Source: Gonatopus flavifemur (lineage: Eukaryota; Arthropoda; Insecta; Hymenoptera; Dryinidae). Taken from it: a DNA stretch of 64,000 nucleotides. The notes beneath the pieces were generated by a model. That model saw only the letters and a program-made list of their open reading frames with translations. It was not told where the DNA came from and did no database searches. The position numbers and the translations under genes were made by a program. The stretch covers positions 2,718,642 to 2,782,641 of the forward strand of contig JAFFJZ010000031.1 of the NCBI GenBank assembly GCA_018340375.1. Direction: 5' to 3'. Shown in pieces: positions 24,375 through 36,997 of the stretch (position 1 is its first letter; each line of letters opens with the position of its first letter).

Positions 24375-24770
24375 CACCGACTTTTTGTATAGGGATTATA
24401 ATTCCCACACCTGCTTGACCATTCTTTGATGCTGTATGAATGATTCTATAATCCCTACTCCAGAAATCCCCTTCTTGCGGTCATCCCTCTCACTAATCAC
24501 CATTACATCGATACCTAACCTCTTCATTTCTAATTCCAAATTCTCTAATTCTCTCGTTTCTCTCAGTGATCTAACATTCCACGCTCAGACCCGAAGAATG
24601 TTCTCTTTCTTCCCTATCCTGTTTGGTTTTCTGTCTTGTTTGATGAAGCTCTCTCGAGTAGCCTCCACCCGGAGATCCGAACGGGAGGCTATTTTACCTC
24701 CGATATATTTAACCCGAGAGAACGCCATCATGTTGTTGTTGTTGCTTTTTTTTCAATAAATCAAAATCAA
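24375..24770 (-). pseudogene. LINE 5' fragment: endonuclease N-terminus
   Basis: Minus-strand remnant of the AP-endonuclease start of the same RTE-like LINE kind found at 735-3412. Seen: AWNVRSLRETRELENLE (normally preceded by a Gly/Thr; here a stop lies just before), [13 protein letters not shown], then after a frameshift near 24460 [19 protein letters not shown] and IIIPIQKVG. It supplies the part missing from the first LINE, but the two are separate truncated copies. It begins near an ATG-TTG-rich stretch at about 24735-24770. Confidence 0.75.
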
Positions 24771-25229
24771 AAATTCTAGGCTTGGAGGAAAGATTTCATT
24801 TCCTCGGGAATATTAACAGATATCAAGGAAGGTAGTTCCCTTCCCCTTGCTTTCCTTCCGTTTCTGCCGATGTTCCTGGCGTTGGGATGATTTCATCCTC
24901 TCAGTTTGTATTCTCCCTCTCGAGTAGTTCATTCCACCTGAAAAAGAGACCCAAATCTGAGATACTCATTCTCCCCACCACGTAAAGGAAGCAGATACTA
25001 CCAAGGACGGATAAAAAGGATATCAAGGACAGGTATCAAGAATATCCCCCTGGAAGACCCGCAATCATCTCACGGGGGGGCAGGAAAAAAAGAATGAATA
25101 AATAATTTTAAAAAATGGAAAAAAGTGTTTTCAAGGTCCAATTGACAATCTTCACGCGGGAAAACACGTGAGTAAATTGAAAGATCAAAACTAATGTATC
25201 ATTGGCATCATATATAATTCAGCTAGAGA
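24771..25229. other. Unrecognised DNA
   Basis: No gene or repeat seen. A G-run (CACGGGGGGGCAGG, about 25073-25085) and a few A runs occur. Confidence 0.5.
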
Positions 25230-25590
25230 TTTTGAAGAAAAATCTGAATCCAGATTCGTATTTGGTGGCTTCCAAAAACTGTCCGAGAACGGGTTTCAGG
25301 CGAATCGAAATCATTTTGACATTTGTGTCCGTCATATTGAATTTGCCATCTTGAATTCTGAAAATCTGACTGCGCATTCGTAATCAGCGATCCAGAAAAA
25401 GATTTTCCCAGGACGAGTTTCAGGCAAATCAGAGTGATTTTGACATTTTCGTCCGCAATATTGGATTCGCCATCTTGAATTCTGAAAATCTGACTGCAGA
25501 TTCGTAATCAGCGATCCTCAAAACCCCTCAGTTCAGAACAATGCATGAATCAGACAACGCCTTTTAGTTTTGAGCACTTTTTGTGGATTC
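25230..25590 (-). mobile_element. Lone Transib-like terminus with subterminal repeats
   Basis: On the minus strand, CACAGTGGGCCGGAATCCAC (RAG-type heptamer first, about 25580 downward) is followed inward by GGATCGCTGATTACGAATCT units with a period of about 121 bp and AATTCAAGATGGCGAATCC motifs, the same unit as in the arrays at 7130-7930 and 14230-14920. The matching second end and a target duplication were not found, so it may be a truncated or rearranged copy. Confidence 0.55.
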
Positions 25591-28500
25591 CGGCCCACTG
25601 TGTAGTGGAGTCTATTGTAAAATCGCGAAAGACCCAATGGAGTAAGAATGTCAGGGAAGAGTCTTCTTATCATTAGGAAATAGAGGTGTTGTGGCATTTC
25701 GAAAGGTTAATCACATTCAAATTTCTGTTATAACGTTTTGTTATTCATCTGTCATACTCTTTGATGGATTTCAGTTCTATATTATATTCAGGTTAGGTTA
25801 CGTTAGCAAAAAATTCTTTCCGGCTATTTTGATGAAACCACCATGTAATACCAGGTCGCTAGATGAGTTCTCTTCCGTTTTACTACGTTCCAGTGAATTC
25901 CTAAGAAGGCTCCTTCTTGACATTCCCACTTCTTTGGAATGATCAACGATTGACTTGCGATAACTCAGATGCCTTCAACGGGATGGAGAGCTCCTCGCGT
26001 GTTGTTAAGGAGATGTAGAGACAGGAGCGGATACTGAAATCCTTAGGATCTTTGGGTTTGGTAGAGGAGACAAATATGGAGGAAACGATAGAGGTGTAGG
26101 AATCACTTCACGCACGAGTAACATTAACAAATTTAATAACTATTAAAAACAATTGTACATCGGTAGACGAGCAACGCCGATGAATTACACGTGTTACACG
26201 AATTAAAGAAGGCGCTTATGGTGCTCTGAGAGACACGAGTTCGCAAGCAGGCGTAACGAGAGTCACTAACTAGCGGTAATTTGCATAGCGACAAGACGGA
26301 GGTGAGAAGTCTCGACGGCAAGGGATACCATCCTTCCCGCCGATAATCACCGCGTGAAAATCATAGGGAAGGAAGGGGCACAGGGCATCGGAGAACACCC
26401 CTCACACGATTTCAAGCTACTCGGTCCCCCTGAAAGCATGAAAGGGGAGTTCTCCAACGTAATTGCACGAACACGTGTAGAAACTTGTATGCCAACCCTT
26501 ATGTCATATTAGCAGCCGATGGTCAGTTATTCGTGATGTCACAACCAACCCCACTGTCATAACCGTACCCAGTCTTCCCTACCAATGTCACTTGTGAGCG
26601 TGGATCTAGGGATACTCCGACTGGTGCACAAAGGTGCGGTATTTTCTCCGTTCAAACGGAAGGGGGATCAGGTCACACCATTTGTTGGCAATGCTGCTTT
26701 CCCTGTCTGTCTGTCTCTCTCTCTTCCTCTCTCTCCCCTTCTTCCTATCTCTGATCAATTTCTTGATTCGCCAACTAATATGGCGACCCTTTGATTCCCC
26801 TCCGTTTGATCTAAGACATTCCTCGTCTAGATTTGAACTCTAGGTACCATCCAGAGCAGTCTCGGACTGGCAATTTATCCATCCTTATTCAATCTGCGTG
26901 GAACAAAGCAGAAAAACCCGGTGATCGCTGAGTTACATGCCTTTGTTCCACGCGGATTGAACAATTCGATCCATGCCCGTAAGTGGCTATGCACTTAATC
27001 CATGACTAAGAATACGGCTGACTGGAGGTGATAAATTATGTTTGGTATCGTCACATAGAATCCTTCAAAGCACGTCTCGATATTATCCTCGGAACATCTG
27101 ATCGAACATATGAAAATCAGCACACCTGTCAACGTAAAACATGTTTTCATGAAACCGCATAACAGCTTTCACCTGTTATTCATTTTTACATACTTTCCAG
27201 TTGACCAAACTATCCAGGATTAAGAAAACACCTCTCCACAAGCTCCATTCCCCATATTGAAACCCTTCTCTTCCCTTGGGTTTGTATGTTAAGGAAACCT
27301 TATAGGATTGATCCATGTATCACTCTCACTGCAATAATGAAAGGTTCTCATGAACCAAGAGTGAAGAAAATTTAGTTGTTATTACAATTGATGAAGATAT
27401 CAGTTCCACTCCATATAAGGCATCGAATATTCTGTTTCGGCAATGTCTCAATGGACGGTAGAACTGATCCAAAAGGAATTGAATTGAACTTCTTGATGAA
27501 TTTGTAGAAGAAGTACGGGATTCGGTATGGACGGGTGATTGGAATAAATATGAAAGATGATATTCAGTGAAAGTGCGGAGGATTCTCGCATTTATTGATC
27601 TAACTGATCACTCATCATTTGGCCCTTGAGCCTACAAAGGAAGAAAAACAAAAAATGTATATATCAATTCGAATCTATTTTTTTTTAAACCACGCGGTTT
27701 AACAATAATAATCCAGACAAGAGACACACGCAAGTTGCTCTAGGGGGACGGCAATTCGTAACCAGCTGAGCGTTCGCCCCCTTAAAGGATGACACGAAGT
27801 TGGTTGGAAGGGTTACAATCAAGTGGACACTTGATTGTAACTCCTCCACTCTTCGAAGACAGATACTAAATAATCTATTCTAGCTAGTTATGGAATTTCA
27901 TAATGATTAAGGGTTGAAGAATGAACTTTACGGTGCAACTACGACGATTAGTGAAATGAGAATTGGTTTCACATCTCAATATTACCGATGCACTGACAGA
28001 TTCTTGCGAACAAAATGAATATTTATGAATTCAATAACGAGTAATTCGTTTCACAACTCACTATCACTGCGATAGTGATAGATTCTTGAGAAACAAATCA
28101 TGAAGATCTTATGGATGATCTCGCGTAATTATATACTTGCATTGTACCTCGCCGAACCAGCAATTGATTCGGGTTATCACAATTCAAGTGGAGCTGAGAA
28201 GAGAGTCTATGGGATTTATCCCTTGGTTTGATTGAGTCGGAGTCTCATACACCGCAGAGTTGATTTCACACAGGAAATGATCCTCTCATATAATCTGCGG
28301 AATTTATCTTTGCTTGCGAGAATCATAATCGCTCTGTGTCGCTATAACTTCCATATGTTTGTTGGTTTTGCGATCGACTATCATGGTAACGTGCGACAAT
28401 GTTGAACGACACATGGTGAGATGTTAACACGCCGAGATGGTGAGTTCGATTTTCTATTTATCCATTGTGGATTATCGACACAAGATTTGATAGATATAAG

Positions 28501-30835
28501 AGATGTACATTACATCTCATTGTCTACTTAGATATAAAAATTGAATTCAAGGGTTCACCATGATTCTATTCACTTTTACAATCACCTTGTTCGATTATGC
28601 GATTCTTTACGTAGCTATATTTTGAACATCGAATGAGTTGACTATAATTGTTTCCCTTGTAATACGCTCTCGTGCTCGCGTACCGCGCCTTGATTTTATT
28701 TGCACGATCATGCTTCGATTTTGAATAATTGCAAGTAAGAGTTGCCGGTTGTCACTGCGCAGGTGTTATAACGATACGATCTTTGAGGATCTCTTATTAA
28801 CATTCAGAATTCGATTATTAGGAGAGATCGTACCGTTACAAGATCCTTTAATGAAAATGGATTGATCCCAAAATCTCAATCTCTCAATATTCACACACGT
28901 GATGTTGCTTGCCAGACCGATGTCAGTTCTTCTGTATATGGTATGCGGAATTAATGATATGGAAAAATTATTATGAAATTGATATTCAATGCACATTTTG
29001 ATCAAGTTATCCGTATCGCTTGAGCCTTTTTTCGACACAATTTTTTTCGAATGTATTCCTAATTTCCACTTTTCATCACATGAATATGAACAAACTAGGC
29101 TCAGGCTGTTGACAAACATTGATTCAAGAGTACAGGAAGTCTCGGTTGATTTGAACAATTCAAGATTTATGCGGGCCAATGACGATGTTAGTGGAGAATT
29201 GAATACCTTTGTACCCCCAGATAATCTGGGAACTATGAAAAGTTTCGAGGACTTTGAAACATTCTTATCAGATGGAACAAATTTCAGAAGAGTGGTTTGT
29301 GAATTGAATTAATTGATCATATGCTTGTAATGATATTAAGAGGACCTCTTAGAAAAAGTCATTACATTCTGAACGGAACGCTCCATTTAGCCTTCAATTT
29401 TTATGTTGCTGAAGTTCGAATCGTTTATTGGAACGAATTGGTGATTGAATAACGAAATACTCAGCTGTTTAATATCGAAATCTGTTTATATATTTTTCAA
29501 ATGCTGTTTTCAGCTCCAAAGAGGTTTTCCGAAGGAATGAACACCGTTGATTTATCAGTTCTTGTTGGGTTGAATTCTCGTTTCGTTCCTTCAAACGATT
29601 CAAACTTCGAGAACATCGATTTTTCGGAGGGAAAATGATCCGTTTCGTTAAAAATAGCGTAAATTCTCCTACGGGATACCAAAGTTACCATCGAAGCACG
29701 TTTTTTTTGCATCAAAATAGTCAAAGTCAATATTATACAGCATAAAAAATATATAATATGGCAAGAAACCCATGACCGTTTTTAACGATTCATACCTACC
29801 GTGTGAAAGTAGTATTGTAAAAGCATCAATTCGCCTGTATGAGGTTCTTCGATATTGGATTTCAAGTCCGTTTCAATCAGCGATTGGAATTCATTGAACA
29901 TCAAATGATGTGAATAATGGGAGGAGGGTGATAGGTTTTCATCATTAATTGTGATGAAATTGCCCTGGTGGAGAAACAGCGTGCGATGAACGCCAGGATA
30001 AAGTGAGAAGAGCGTGCACACGGCGTGATTTACGCCAATTTACTCTTCCCAGTCAAGAGTGCGATAAGCTTCCATAGAACGTAAGTTCACGCTTTACGCT
30101 GCACGTTCAACGCACATTTCTGAAATTTTTTATTCACTTCTGCTTCTTTCGACTGGAAATGAACGTTTTCTGCACTGTTGAAAAAAAATTATATACGTAT
30201 TACATTCATTCACAATACAAAAAAAATAGTATTTGATTTTGATAATATTTTGACACAACCCATAAATTTATTCTATCCATAAGATTACTAATAATCTGAA
30301 AATGAATGAATTTATGGAAACCTTGATGAAAAAGGAGTTTCGTCAACCTAATCTGGTTACAACTCAATGTTTCGAGCATAAAAAATCCAATCAATAAACA
30401 TTCAAGCACAGCAATAACCCATTACTTAGTTCTTAGTTTATTGCATCTAATAGGTATGTTTTTATAAACATGAGTGTAGTTTGAGCATGTGATTTTTGAC
30501 AAAAAGTTTGCTCATAATATCTCATTCAGAATGTTAATGCAAGTAGAAAAAATGTAGATAAAACTCTGCCTATATCCCATGAATAATGAAAATGCATAGG
30601 AATAATTGGTACAATTTTTTTCTCATCTAATATATTGAATCATTTTTTACAATTTCAAACTTGATAAAAAAAATATTAAACATGTTTGTGTTGAATAAAT
30701 ATATTACAATATTGTAAATTATCATTACCTATAAAATACATCATAATTTTAAATACATTACCAGTGCAGGCTTCAATATTTTATCATTTTGAAGTTTAAA
30801 AGTAATATACGAACGTGATGAAAATTTATATATTA
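25591..30835. other. Long stretch without a recognised gene
   Basis: Only short open frames (up to about 137 codons, none with a domain I know). Contains a CT-rich tract (about 26705-26745), a perfect hairpin (26889-26962) and a 13-bp palindrome TACAATCAAGT/ACTTGATTGTA near 27814-27841. Could be intronic or intergenic host DNA. Confidence 0.5.
26889..26962. repeat. Perfect hairpin, 21-bp stem and 32-nt loop
   Basis: TTCAATCTGCGTGGAACAAAG (26889-26909) pairs with CTTTGTTCCACGCGGATTGAA (26942-26962) over the full 21 positions, one of them a G-U pair. The size suits a small-RNA precursor or a short palindromic MITE; nothing distinguishes the two from sequence alone. Confidence 0.6.
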
Positions 30836-32874
30836 TACAGGGCGTCCCATTTGAAACAGGACAGCTGAATAACTCTTCAGGGAATGGAGGGGGAAAAAGA
30901 TTGTTCAGATAAAAGTTGTAGGGTTCGAAGGGGGCCATAAGATGGTGACCTTGAATTTGACCTTGAGGTCAATTTTGAGCATAATTGATGGTCAAAGTAT
31001 GTTTTTTCAAATGGAAAACCCTACGTTCGACCTCAGAAATGGAAAGAGCGGAAAATTTTACGTCCGAATATGGTAACATATCAGGTCATTTAGAGGTCAT
31101 TTGAAAGTCAAAAAACCATTTTCCATGGATTTTCACGGAAAAGCCTCAAACGAGTTGTTTCTCTGACCAAAGTTATCAAAGTTGAAGTGGAACCCCACGT
31201 TTCGACCTTGAATTCGACCTTGAGAACGATAATGAATGCCAAATTTGAAACAATAATTAAAAAATTATTTATTTTTCCAGTTCGTCGTTTTATAATTACA
31301 GATGGCACAAATCCGTTGACGGGTAAGACACACTTATTGCAGGAGATGTTCGAATTGACCGCCATTTACTTCGATACATAACTCCAGCCGGCGTCGAAAG
31401 TTTCCAAGAACAGACTGAAAAACTTCTGCACGAATATTCGCAATCGCGTATCTGATGCGTTGTTGTAGATCCACAGGTGTTGTTGGTCGGTTGGTATAAA
31501 CGACATTTTTTACGTAACCCCACAAATAAAAATCTAGAGTGGTGAGATCAGGAGATCTTGCCGGCCACAGTACAAATCCACCTCGACCAATCGAACGATT
31601 GGGGAAAAGGATATTTAGATAATCCCTCACACATCGAGCAAAGTGTGGTGGTGCACCGTCTTGCTGATACCACATCCTCTGCCTAGTTGCTAATGTCACA
31701 TCTTCCATGAGAACTGGTAATCCATTCTGTAAAAACTGTAGATAATTAGGACCGTTAACAGTTCCATCAAAAAAATACGGCCCAATAACTTGATTGTCTA
31801 GAATTCCACACCAAACATTCATACTCCACCGATGCTGATGATCAACTTGTTGAGTCCAGTGCGGGTTTTGCGCTGACCAATAGTGGCTATTGTGACGATT
31901 TAACAAGCCAGTACTTTGAAACGTTGATTCATCACTGAAAAGAACATATCGAAACAAATCGGGCGTTTCGTTCAACCTCTGTAAAGCCCAATGGCAAAAG
32001 TTAACCCGATTCTGCATATCTTGTTGAGATAATTCTTGGGTCAGTGTGATGTGGTACGGATGATATTGAGCAGCTTGTAGAATTCTGTGTGCCGTACTGC
32101 GTGGAATACCCAAATCGCGGTCAATATCACGTAAACTAACATGAGGATTCATGTGTATTATTGCTAAAACAGCAACGCATCGAGGGTCGTTAAAGTTGAA
32201 ACCTTGATTGTTTCGGCGTTGACCAATCCTTCCTTGTCGACAATTTCTTTCAACTTGGCGAATGACTTCTGGAGAAGGATGATGCTGCCGATCTCCAAAC
32301 CGCTCTCTGTACAATCGTGACGCTCTTTGATACACTCCGCGACACTCGCCCAAGATCATTAAAATATCAACACATTCGTTAGGTGAATAAACCATTTTGA
32401 ACCCGCACTTACACCGTAAACGATGAAAACTGCTTAATGATCATTTTCGTACTGATATGAAGAATGAACTCTGAAGGTTAGTTCTGTTTACTTTCAATTT
32501 AAGGTCGAAACGTGGGGTTTCACTTTCACTTTGATAACTTTGGTCAGAGAAACAACTCGTTTGAGGCTTTCCCGTGAAAATCCATAGAAAATGGTTTTTT
32601 GACCTCCAAATGACCTCTAAATGACCTGATATGTTAACATATTCGGACGTAAAATTTTCCGCTCTTTCCATTTCTGAGGTCGAACGTAGGGTTTTCCATT
32701 TGAAAAAACATACTTTGACCATCAATTATGCTCAAAATTGACCTCAAGGTCAAATTCAAGGTCACCATCTTATGGCCCCCTTCGAACCCTACAACTTTTA
32801 TCTGAACAATCTTTTTCCCCCTCCATTCATTGGAGAGTTATTCAGCTTTCCTGTTTCAAATGGGACGCCCTGTA
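30836..32874 (-). mobile_element. mariner-superfamily element with ~378-bp TIRs
   Basis: Both ends read TACAGGGCGTCCCATTTGAA inward and are flanked by TA. The inverted repeats are long: 30836-31214 and about 32497-32874 match nearly base for base, differing by scattered substitutions. A single open transposase frame (31334-32395) occupies the centre on the minus strand. TA target, mariner-type DDD transposase and a total of 2.04 kb fit Tc1/mariner. The close match between arms and the open frame point to a fairly recent insertion. Confidence 0.9.
31334..32395 (-). CDS. mariner-like DDD transposase, intact frame
   Basis: 353-residue transposase with an ATG at 32395 and no internal stop. N-terminus: helix-turn-helix-like segments, with VSLRDIDRDLGIPRSTAHRIL at residues 87-107, for TIR binding. 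Catalytic motifs: LFSDESTF (D155), YQQDGAPPHF (D246) and ARSPDLTTLDFYLWGYVK (D283), with 36 residues between the second and third aspartates, so not the classical DD34D spacing. WCGILD at 195-200 precedes the second Asp as usual. It cuts and pastes the surrounding TIR-bounded element. Of all coding regions in the window this is the only transposase frame that looks potentially functional, although the presence of the frame says nothing about expression. Confidence 0.9.
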   Translation of the reverse strand: MVYSPNECVDILMILGECRGVYQRASRLYRERFGDRQHHPSPEVIRQVERNCRQGRIGQRRNNQGFNFNDPRCVAVLAIIHMNPHVSLRDIDRDLGIPRSTAHRILQAAQYHPYHITLTQELSQQDMQNRVNFCHWALQRLNETPDLFRYVLFSDESTFQSTGLLNRHNSHYWSAQNPHWTQQVDHQHRWSMNVWCGILDNQVIGPYFFDGTVNGPNYLQFLQNGLPVLMEDVTLATRQRMWYQQDGAPPHFARCVRDYLNILFPNRSIGRGGFVLWPARSPDLTTLDFYLWGYVKNVVYTNRPTTPVDLQQRIRYAIANIRAEVFQSVLGNFRRRLELCIEVNGGQFEHLLQ

Positions 32875-34110
32875 TATAACAAACATTTTTCCAGAGCATG
32901 GATAGTAAAATTTCTTACACGTTTCAACGGCAGGAAATAAAATTTGTGATATTTGTTTAAAATATTTGAACGACTTGATTCAACTTATCCCAAGATAACT
33001 TAAAAATCTTTTAAATAAAAAGATTTCAATATTAAAGAAATGCTGCATAAAGGATTTTTCAGAATGCTTCCATGTATTTTACGTAATAAGAGGTAACCCT
33101 GTTCATTCAGAGTGTTCTGATGTATCATCATTCAGAAAAAAATCGCAATAATACCCAATAAATACAATCGTGTAGCGTCTATGTTATTGTAAAACAAGAT
33201 AGAACATATTGTATCACTATTTTTATATTACAATTAGATAGCGTATTGATGAAACATGTTATATCACTATTTTCATATCACAGTTGCATAGTATATACAT
33301 GTTATACATTTTCATTTCAAAGTAATAGTATAATATAATAAGCTTTATAGGCACAATGTGGTTTTTATGAAACAAGAGGTGTTATACACAAATAAAATAT
33401 GTTCCGAAAGGAAAATCCAATAATATGTTCATCACATTCAAAAGCACTCGGCCATTATCGAATCGACACAGAATTTTGTGTTGATTTCTTTATTACACAG
33501 CACAAAAAATTTGAAATCCTTTCTATATTATCGCTTCTCCTCAATATTAAATCCTATATAGGGGGTGATAAAGATGCTCCAGTGGAAACATTTTATTCGA
33601 ATTTATACAGAATGTCAGAATTTGCCGGAATGTTTTATAATTCCTCAGGGTTGTGCTGAAAATCTTCAAAATTTGTCATGAATGCACGTGTAGTGTCCAA
33701 TTAGGATAGATGATATTTGAAGGGTATATTCTACGATCGAAATGAAACCACTTTTTTCTTGCGTAAAACGTTTCAAGAAGAAAACCGTTTCGGTTATAAG
33801 AAAACCAAGTTGACCATTCAAGTGGCGAATACGTCGGCTATTCCAATAAACGAGTGTACTCATGTATCTGCCACCTGATTGACTAGAATCAGCTGTGAAA
33901 TTAAGCGTCTTTCAATATTTTGCTAAAAGGAAAAGTTGTTCGATTTCAATTGTACAATGTGCCGATAAAAGATGATCTCTCCGACTTGGAACACTCTGTA
34001 TAAATACAATTTATGCAAAGAATTAGCATATAATATATATTACTTTCAGTATTTTCGATCAAAATTAGTTCATTCATGTTCTTTTATTTGATAGATAAAC
34101 AAATTCAAGA
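32875..34110. other. Unrecognised DNA between mariner and EnSpm-like gene
   Basis: AT-rich. A two-copy imperfect tandem of about 60 bp lies at 33205-33310 (ACATATTGTATCACTATTTT and a diverged copy). A short plus-strand frame at 33399-33659 has no known domain. Confidence 0.5.
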
Positions 34111-36483
34111 TCAATCTCCATGACACCCGTACGGAATATTACATATATAACTATCGGTATCTAAATTCATAATAACACTTTGGTGAACAATTTCTTCCGG
34201 TTTGATAATTCATAATCTTCCTGCTTGTGTGATTTTATTTACGTGTTCAAATTCTAAATAGCCATCATTGATAATTGGTGTAGGATCAATAATCAATTCC
34301 CTGACGAAAATAATCATGCTATCATCATTTCCCCCAACTACTTCACAGATATTCTCGATTCTTCCGTACATTCCACACTGAATCCATATGTAAGAATCGT
34401 TGGTCTTTGTGGCGGTGCTATATAAAATACTCGTATAACGTATATTATCATGTATCATCTTTTGGAATGGATTGATTTGTTGAGTTTCAAAATTATATTC
34501 GTTGTAACAAGATTGCTCTTCTTGATTGAAAGTATGTACAGAACCCTGTCCAATTAGAACAGATCGGGTAATTTGATTAACAAACTTCGATTTTCTGTTA
34601 TCGAATTGTTCACAGAATTTCAAAACTATATCAGAAACGGCATATTTTTCACACAAGCGAGGCAGAGCTTTAAATGTAAGAAACTTATGAGCTACTCCCT
34701 GGGCAATCTGGTAAGGATTTTGCTGAAGTTGCAGTAAAAATCTATTTTGCGCTTCGAAGGAAAATGTATTGTTTGACCAAATAGGCCCAAAATTTTCTAA
34801 TGCATTTGGAAGATGTAGTAACAGATGGATGTTGTAGACCATAGTATTTTTCCCAAAATATTCTTGAAATAGAAATACATATCTGAATAGCAGCAAACGT
34901 ACTTTTCTCACTTCACTCGGGCTAATAGAAGCTTGAAGACAGATATTGATGGCTTCTGAAAGCATGCCTAAGTGGATGAGATATTTTTCTGGTATGATTC
35001 CTTGTAGACATGGAATACTATATATAATGATCCATGATCTCCATTCCGATGCTTTCCATGAATGCATTTCTTTGATACTTCGAGGAGTTCTGGTGATAGT
35101 TTTGGGAGGTTGGATACTTTTTAATCGGTTGTCAATTATTTCGAGATCAGTAGGTGAGCCAATATAATATTCTTGGCCGTACGATGACATTAATATCTGC
35201 GTATGATGGCGACTATTTCCTAATAACACGGAATGCATATAATCAGGTCCCATTCCTTTAACGACATCAAAATATAACAAATTATGAACAGACGATGGAC
35301 CTTTTAATCCATGGACGATTCTCTTCTTTTTATCTGGATTATTTCTATTTTCCACAGCTTTTTTCGCATCTTTGAGGATTCCTTCGTGAGTTCTATCAGG
35401 AGCAGTTCGTGAAATTGTAAATCTTGACCCTCTTTGGGTGCGCTCAGTTTGCTGATAGCATAAAGTACATCCGTATTTTCCATTGAATTGACTCATATTT
35501 AATAGCTTACATCGAGCAACGGAATCCACGGAACAACACAAAGGAATAACCTTACTGTTCATTGGTTTGTTGTGAAGTGTCCAGTTGATTCCTGTGACTG
35601 CTAATTTATTTGCTTCCTCAATGAACGGATGGAGGAACGTTTTCATATCTGGATCTTTTTTACCGACGAAGATTCCTGATAAAATCATATATTTCGATCT
35701 CATATGAGGTGGTAACTCATTAATAGTCAGATAAATTGGCCACATTGTTTGCTTTGATGCCTTCCCAATGGGAATTCCATCCGTGTTAAAAGTGAAAGAC
35801 ATATTGTGTGGTTCACTTAATATTTCACCAGGTGCACTCAATCGTTTATATTCAGCTCCATCAAAAATATCTTCTAAATTATCTTTCTCGATTTTCTCTC
35901 TTTCATATTTCCACTCCAGACCTTGAACAAATTTCGGGTCCTTTAGAAAATCTTGTAATTGATTTTCAATCTTCAGTGAAAGAGAAAAATGTAATGCATC
36001 ACCAATATTGATTAATTTTTCACCGCAAGTACAGTGATATACGTGATTTAATTGAATTTTTTTTGCTATAACTTATTTTTCACCTAGATAAGAAACACAA
36101 TAAGGACAATACAAATGATACACAGTATCTTGATCCCCAAATTGCATATACTTTGAAAAAAAGTATTTTGTGTCCTGAATGATGCTTTCGTTGAACAATT
36201 TGTTGATCATCGTTAGATTATCAATTATAGCAGTCCATGACATATTGTGTCGCATGCCCAGAGAGAGGCACATTAATGGAGCATCTCCTACTGTTGTTGA
36301 TGTACATTCACATAACGTATCATCTAATAGGGAGTATTCATTTTTGTCTATATACTCTGTATTAAATGATAATTCTTCGTCTACAAAATGAAAAAATGAT
36401 GATTCTGATCTTCCAGCTTGGACAAATTCGACATCATTGATTTCATCTTCGGTAGTGAAATCATCTTCATTTTCCAATACATC
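34111..36483 (-). pseudogene. EnSpm/CACTA (tnp2-like) transposase, main exon
   Basis: Minus-strand transposase resembling the tnp2-like proteins common in arthropod genomes. A splice acceptor TTTACAG precedes codon GAT at 36483. Seen: an acidic N-terminus; a Cys pair CPYC and a later CTCGEK (zinc-binding); FTFNTDGIPIGKASKQTMWP; LTINELPPHMR; GIFVGKKDPDMKTFLHPF; GKYGCTLCYQQT; KGPSSVHNL; GMGPDYMHSVLLG; TRTPRSIKEMHSWKASEWRS; and FGPIWSNNTFSFE. Two in-frame stops, TAA at 36073-36075 and TGA at 34210-34212, interrupt it. After the second, the conserved-looking tail SYICNIPYGCHGD runs to a TGA at 34111. Otherwise unshifted, so a lightly damaged copy. No CACTA-type ends were located. Confidence 0.7.
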
Positions 36484-36725
36484 CTGTAAATGAGAATACT
36501 CATAGGTTTTGAAATAAGGAAGATTCCTCGATCAAATTTTAAGGGATTTTTCTAAAACTTCAATTTAAACTTTTTTGATTCGAAAAATATTAAAAACTAT
36601 TTCAAAAAATACACCACCAACAAATATGTTCTGGGAGTATCTGCTAAAACTTTCTCGGAGTTTCTTGAAGGTAAGTTGATTTAGTATTCTCACAGATATT
36701 TTGTATAAGATATCTCTCAAAAATC

Positions 36726-36997
36726 CATTGTTGTTGGCATAAGAAATTTTTTATAATTATGAGCAATATTTTTCAGAATATTTTAATAAAGGGATCCAGA
36801 ATTATCATGTGGCTTAGGTATTGTGAAGCGGACAAATAGCATTCTGAATTGAGGAAATATATATATTACATTGTATATTCCCTCAATTTAGAATTCTATT
36901 TGTCCGCTTCATAGTACCTAAGCCACATAATAATTCTGGATCCCTTTATTAAAATATTGCTCATAATGATGAAGAATTTCTTATGCCAACAGCAATG
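36726..36997. mobile_element. Palindromic MITE, ~272 bp
   Basis: Inverted arms of about 130 bp around a short AT core at about 36858-36870. Ends are CATTGTTGTTGGCATAAGAA and its complement. Arms match with few differences. No TSD could be fixed. Lies in the inferred transposase intron. Confidence 0.75.

Noticed and set aside
26600..27900. Possible tRNA or other structured RNA genes
   Set aside because: No A and B box pair or cloverleaf could be found; only short hairpins.
28766..29312. 137-codon minus and 107-codon plus frames overlapping each other
   Set aside because: Antisense overlap without domains; no way to prefer either.
36073..36090. Short intron to remove the TAA in the EnSpm-like transposase
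   Set aside because: The nearest acceptor would make an intron of about 20 nt, too short to splice; a disabling stop is simpler.
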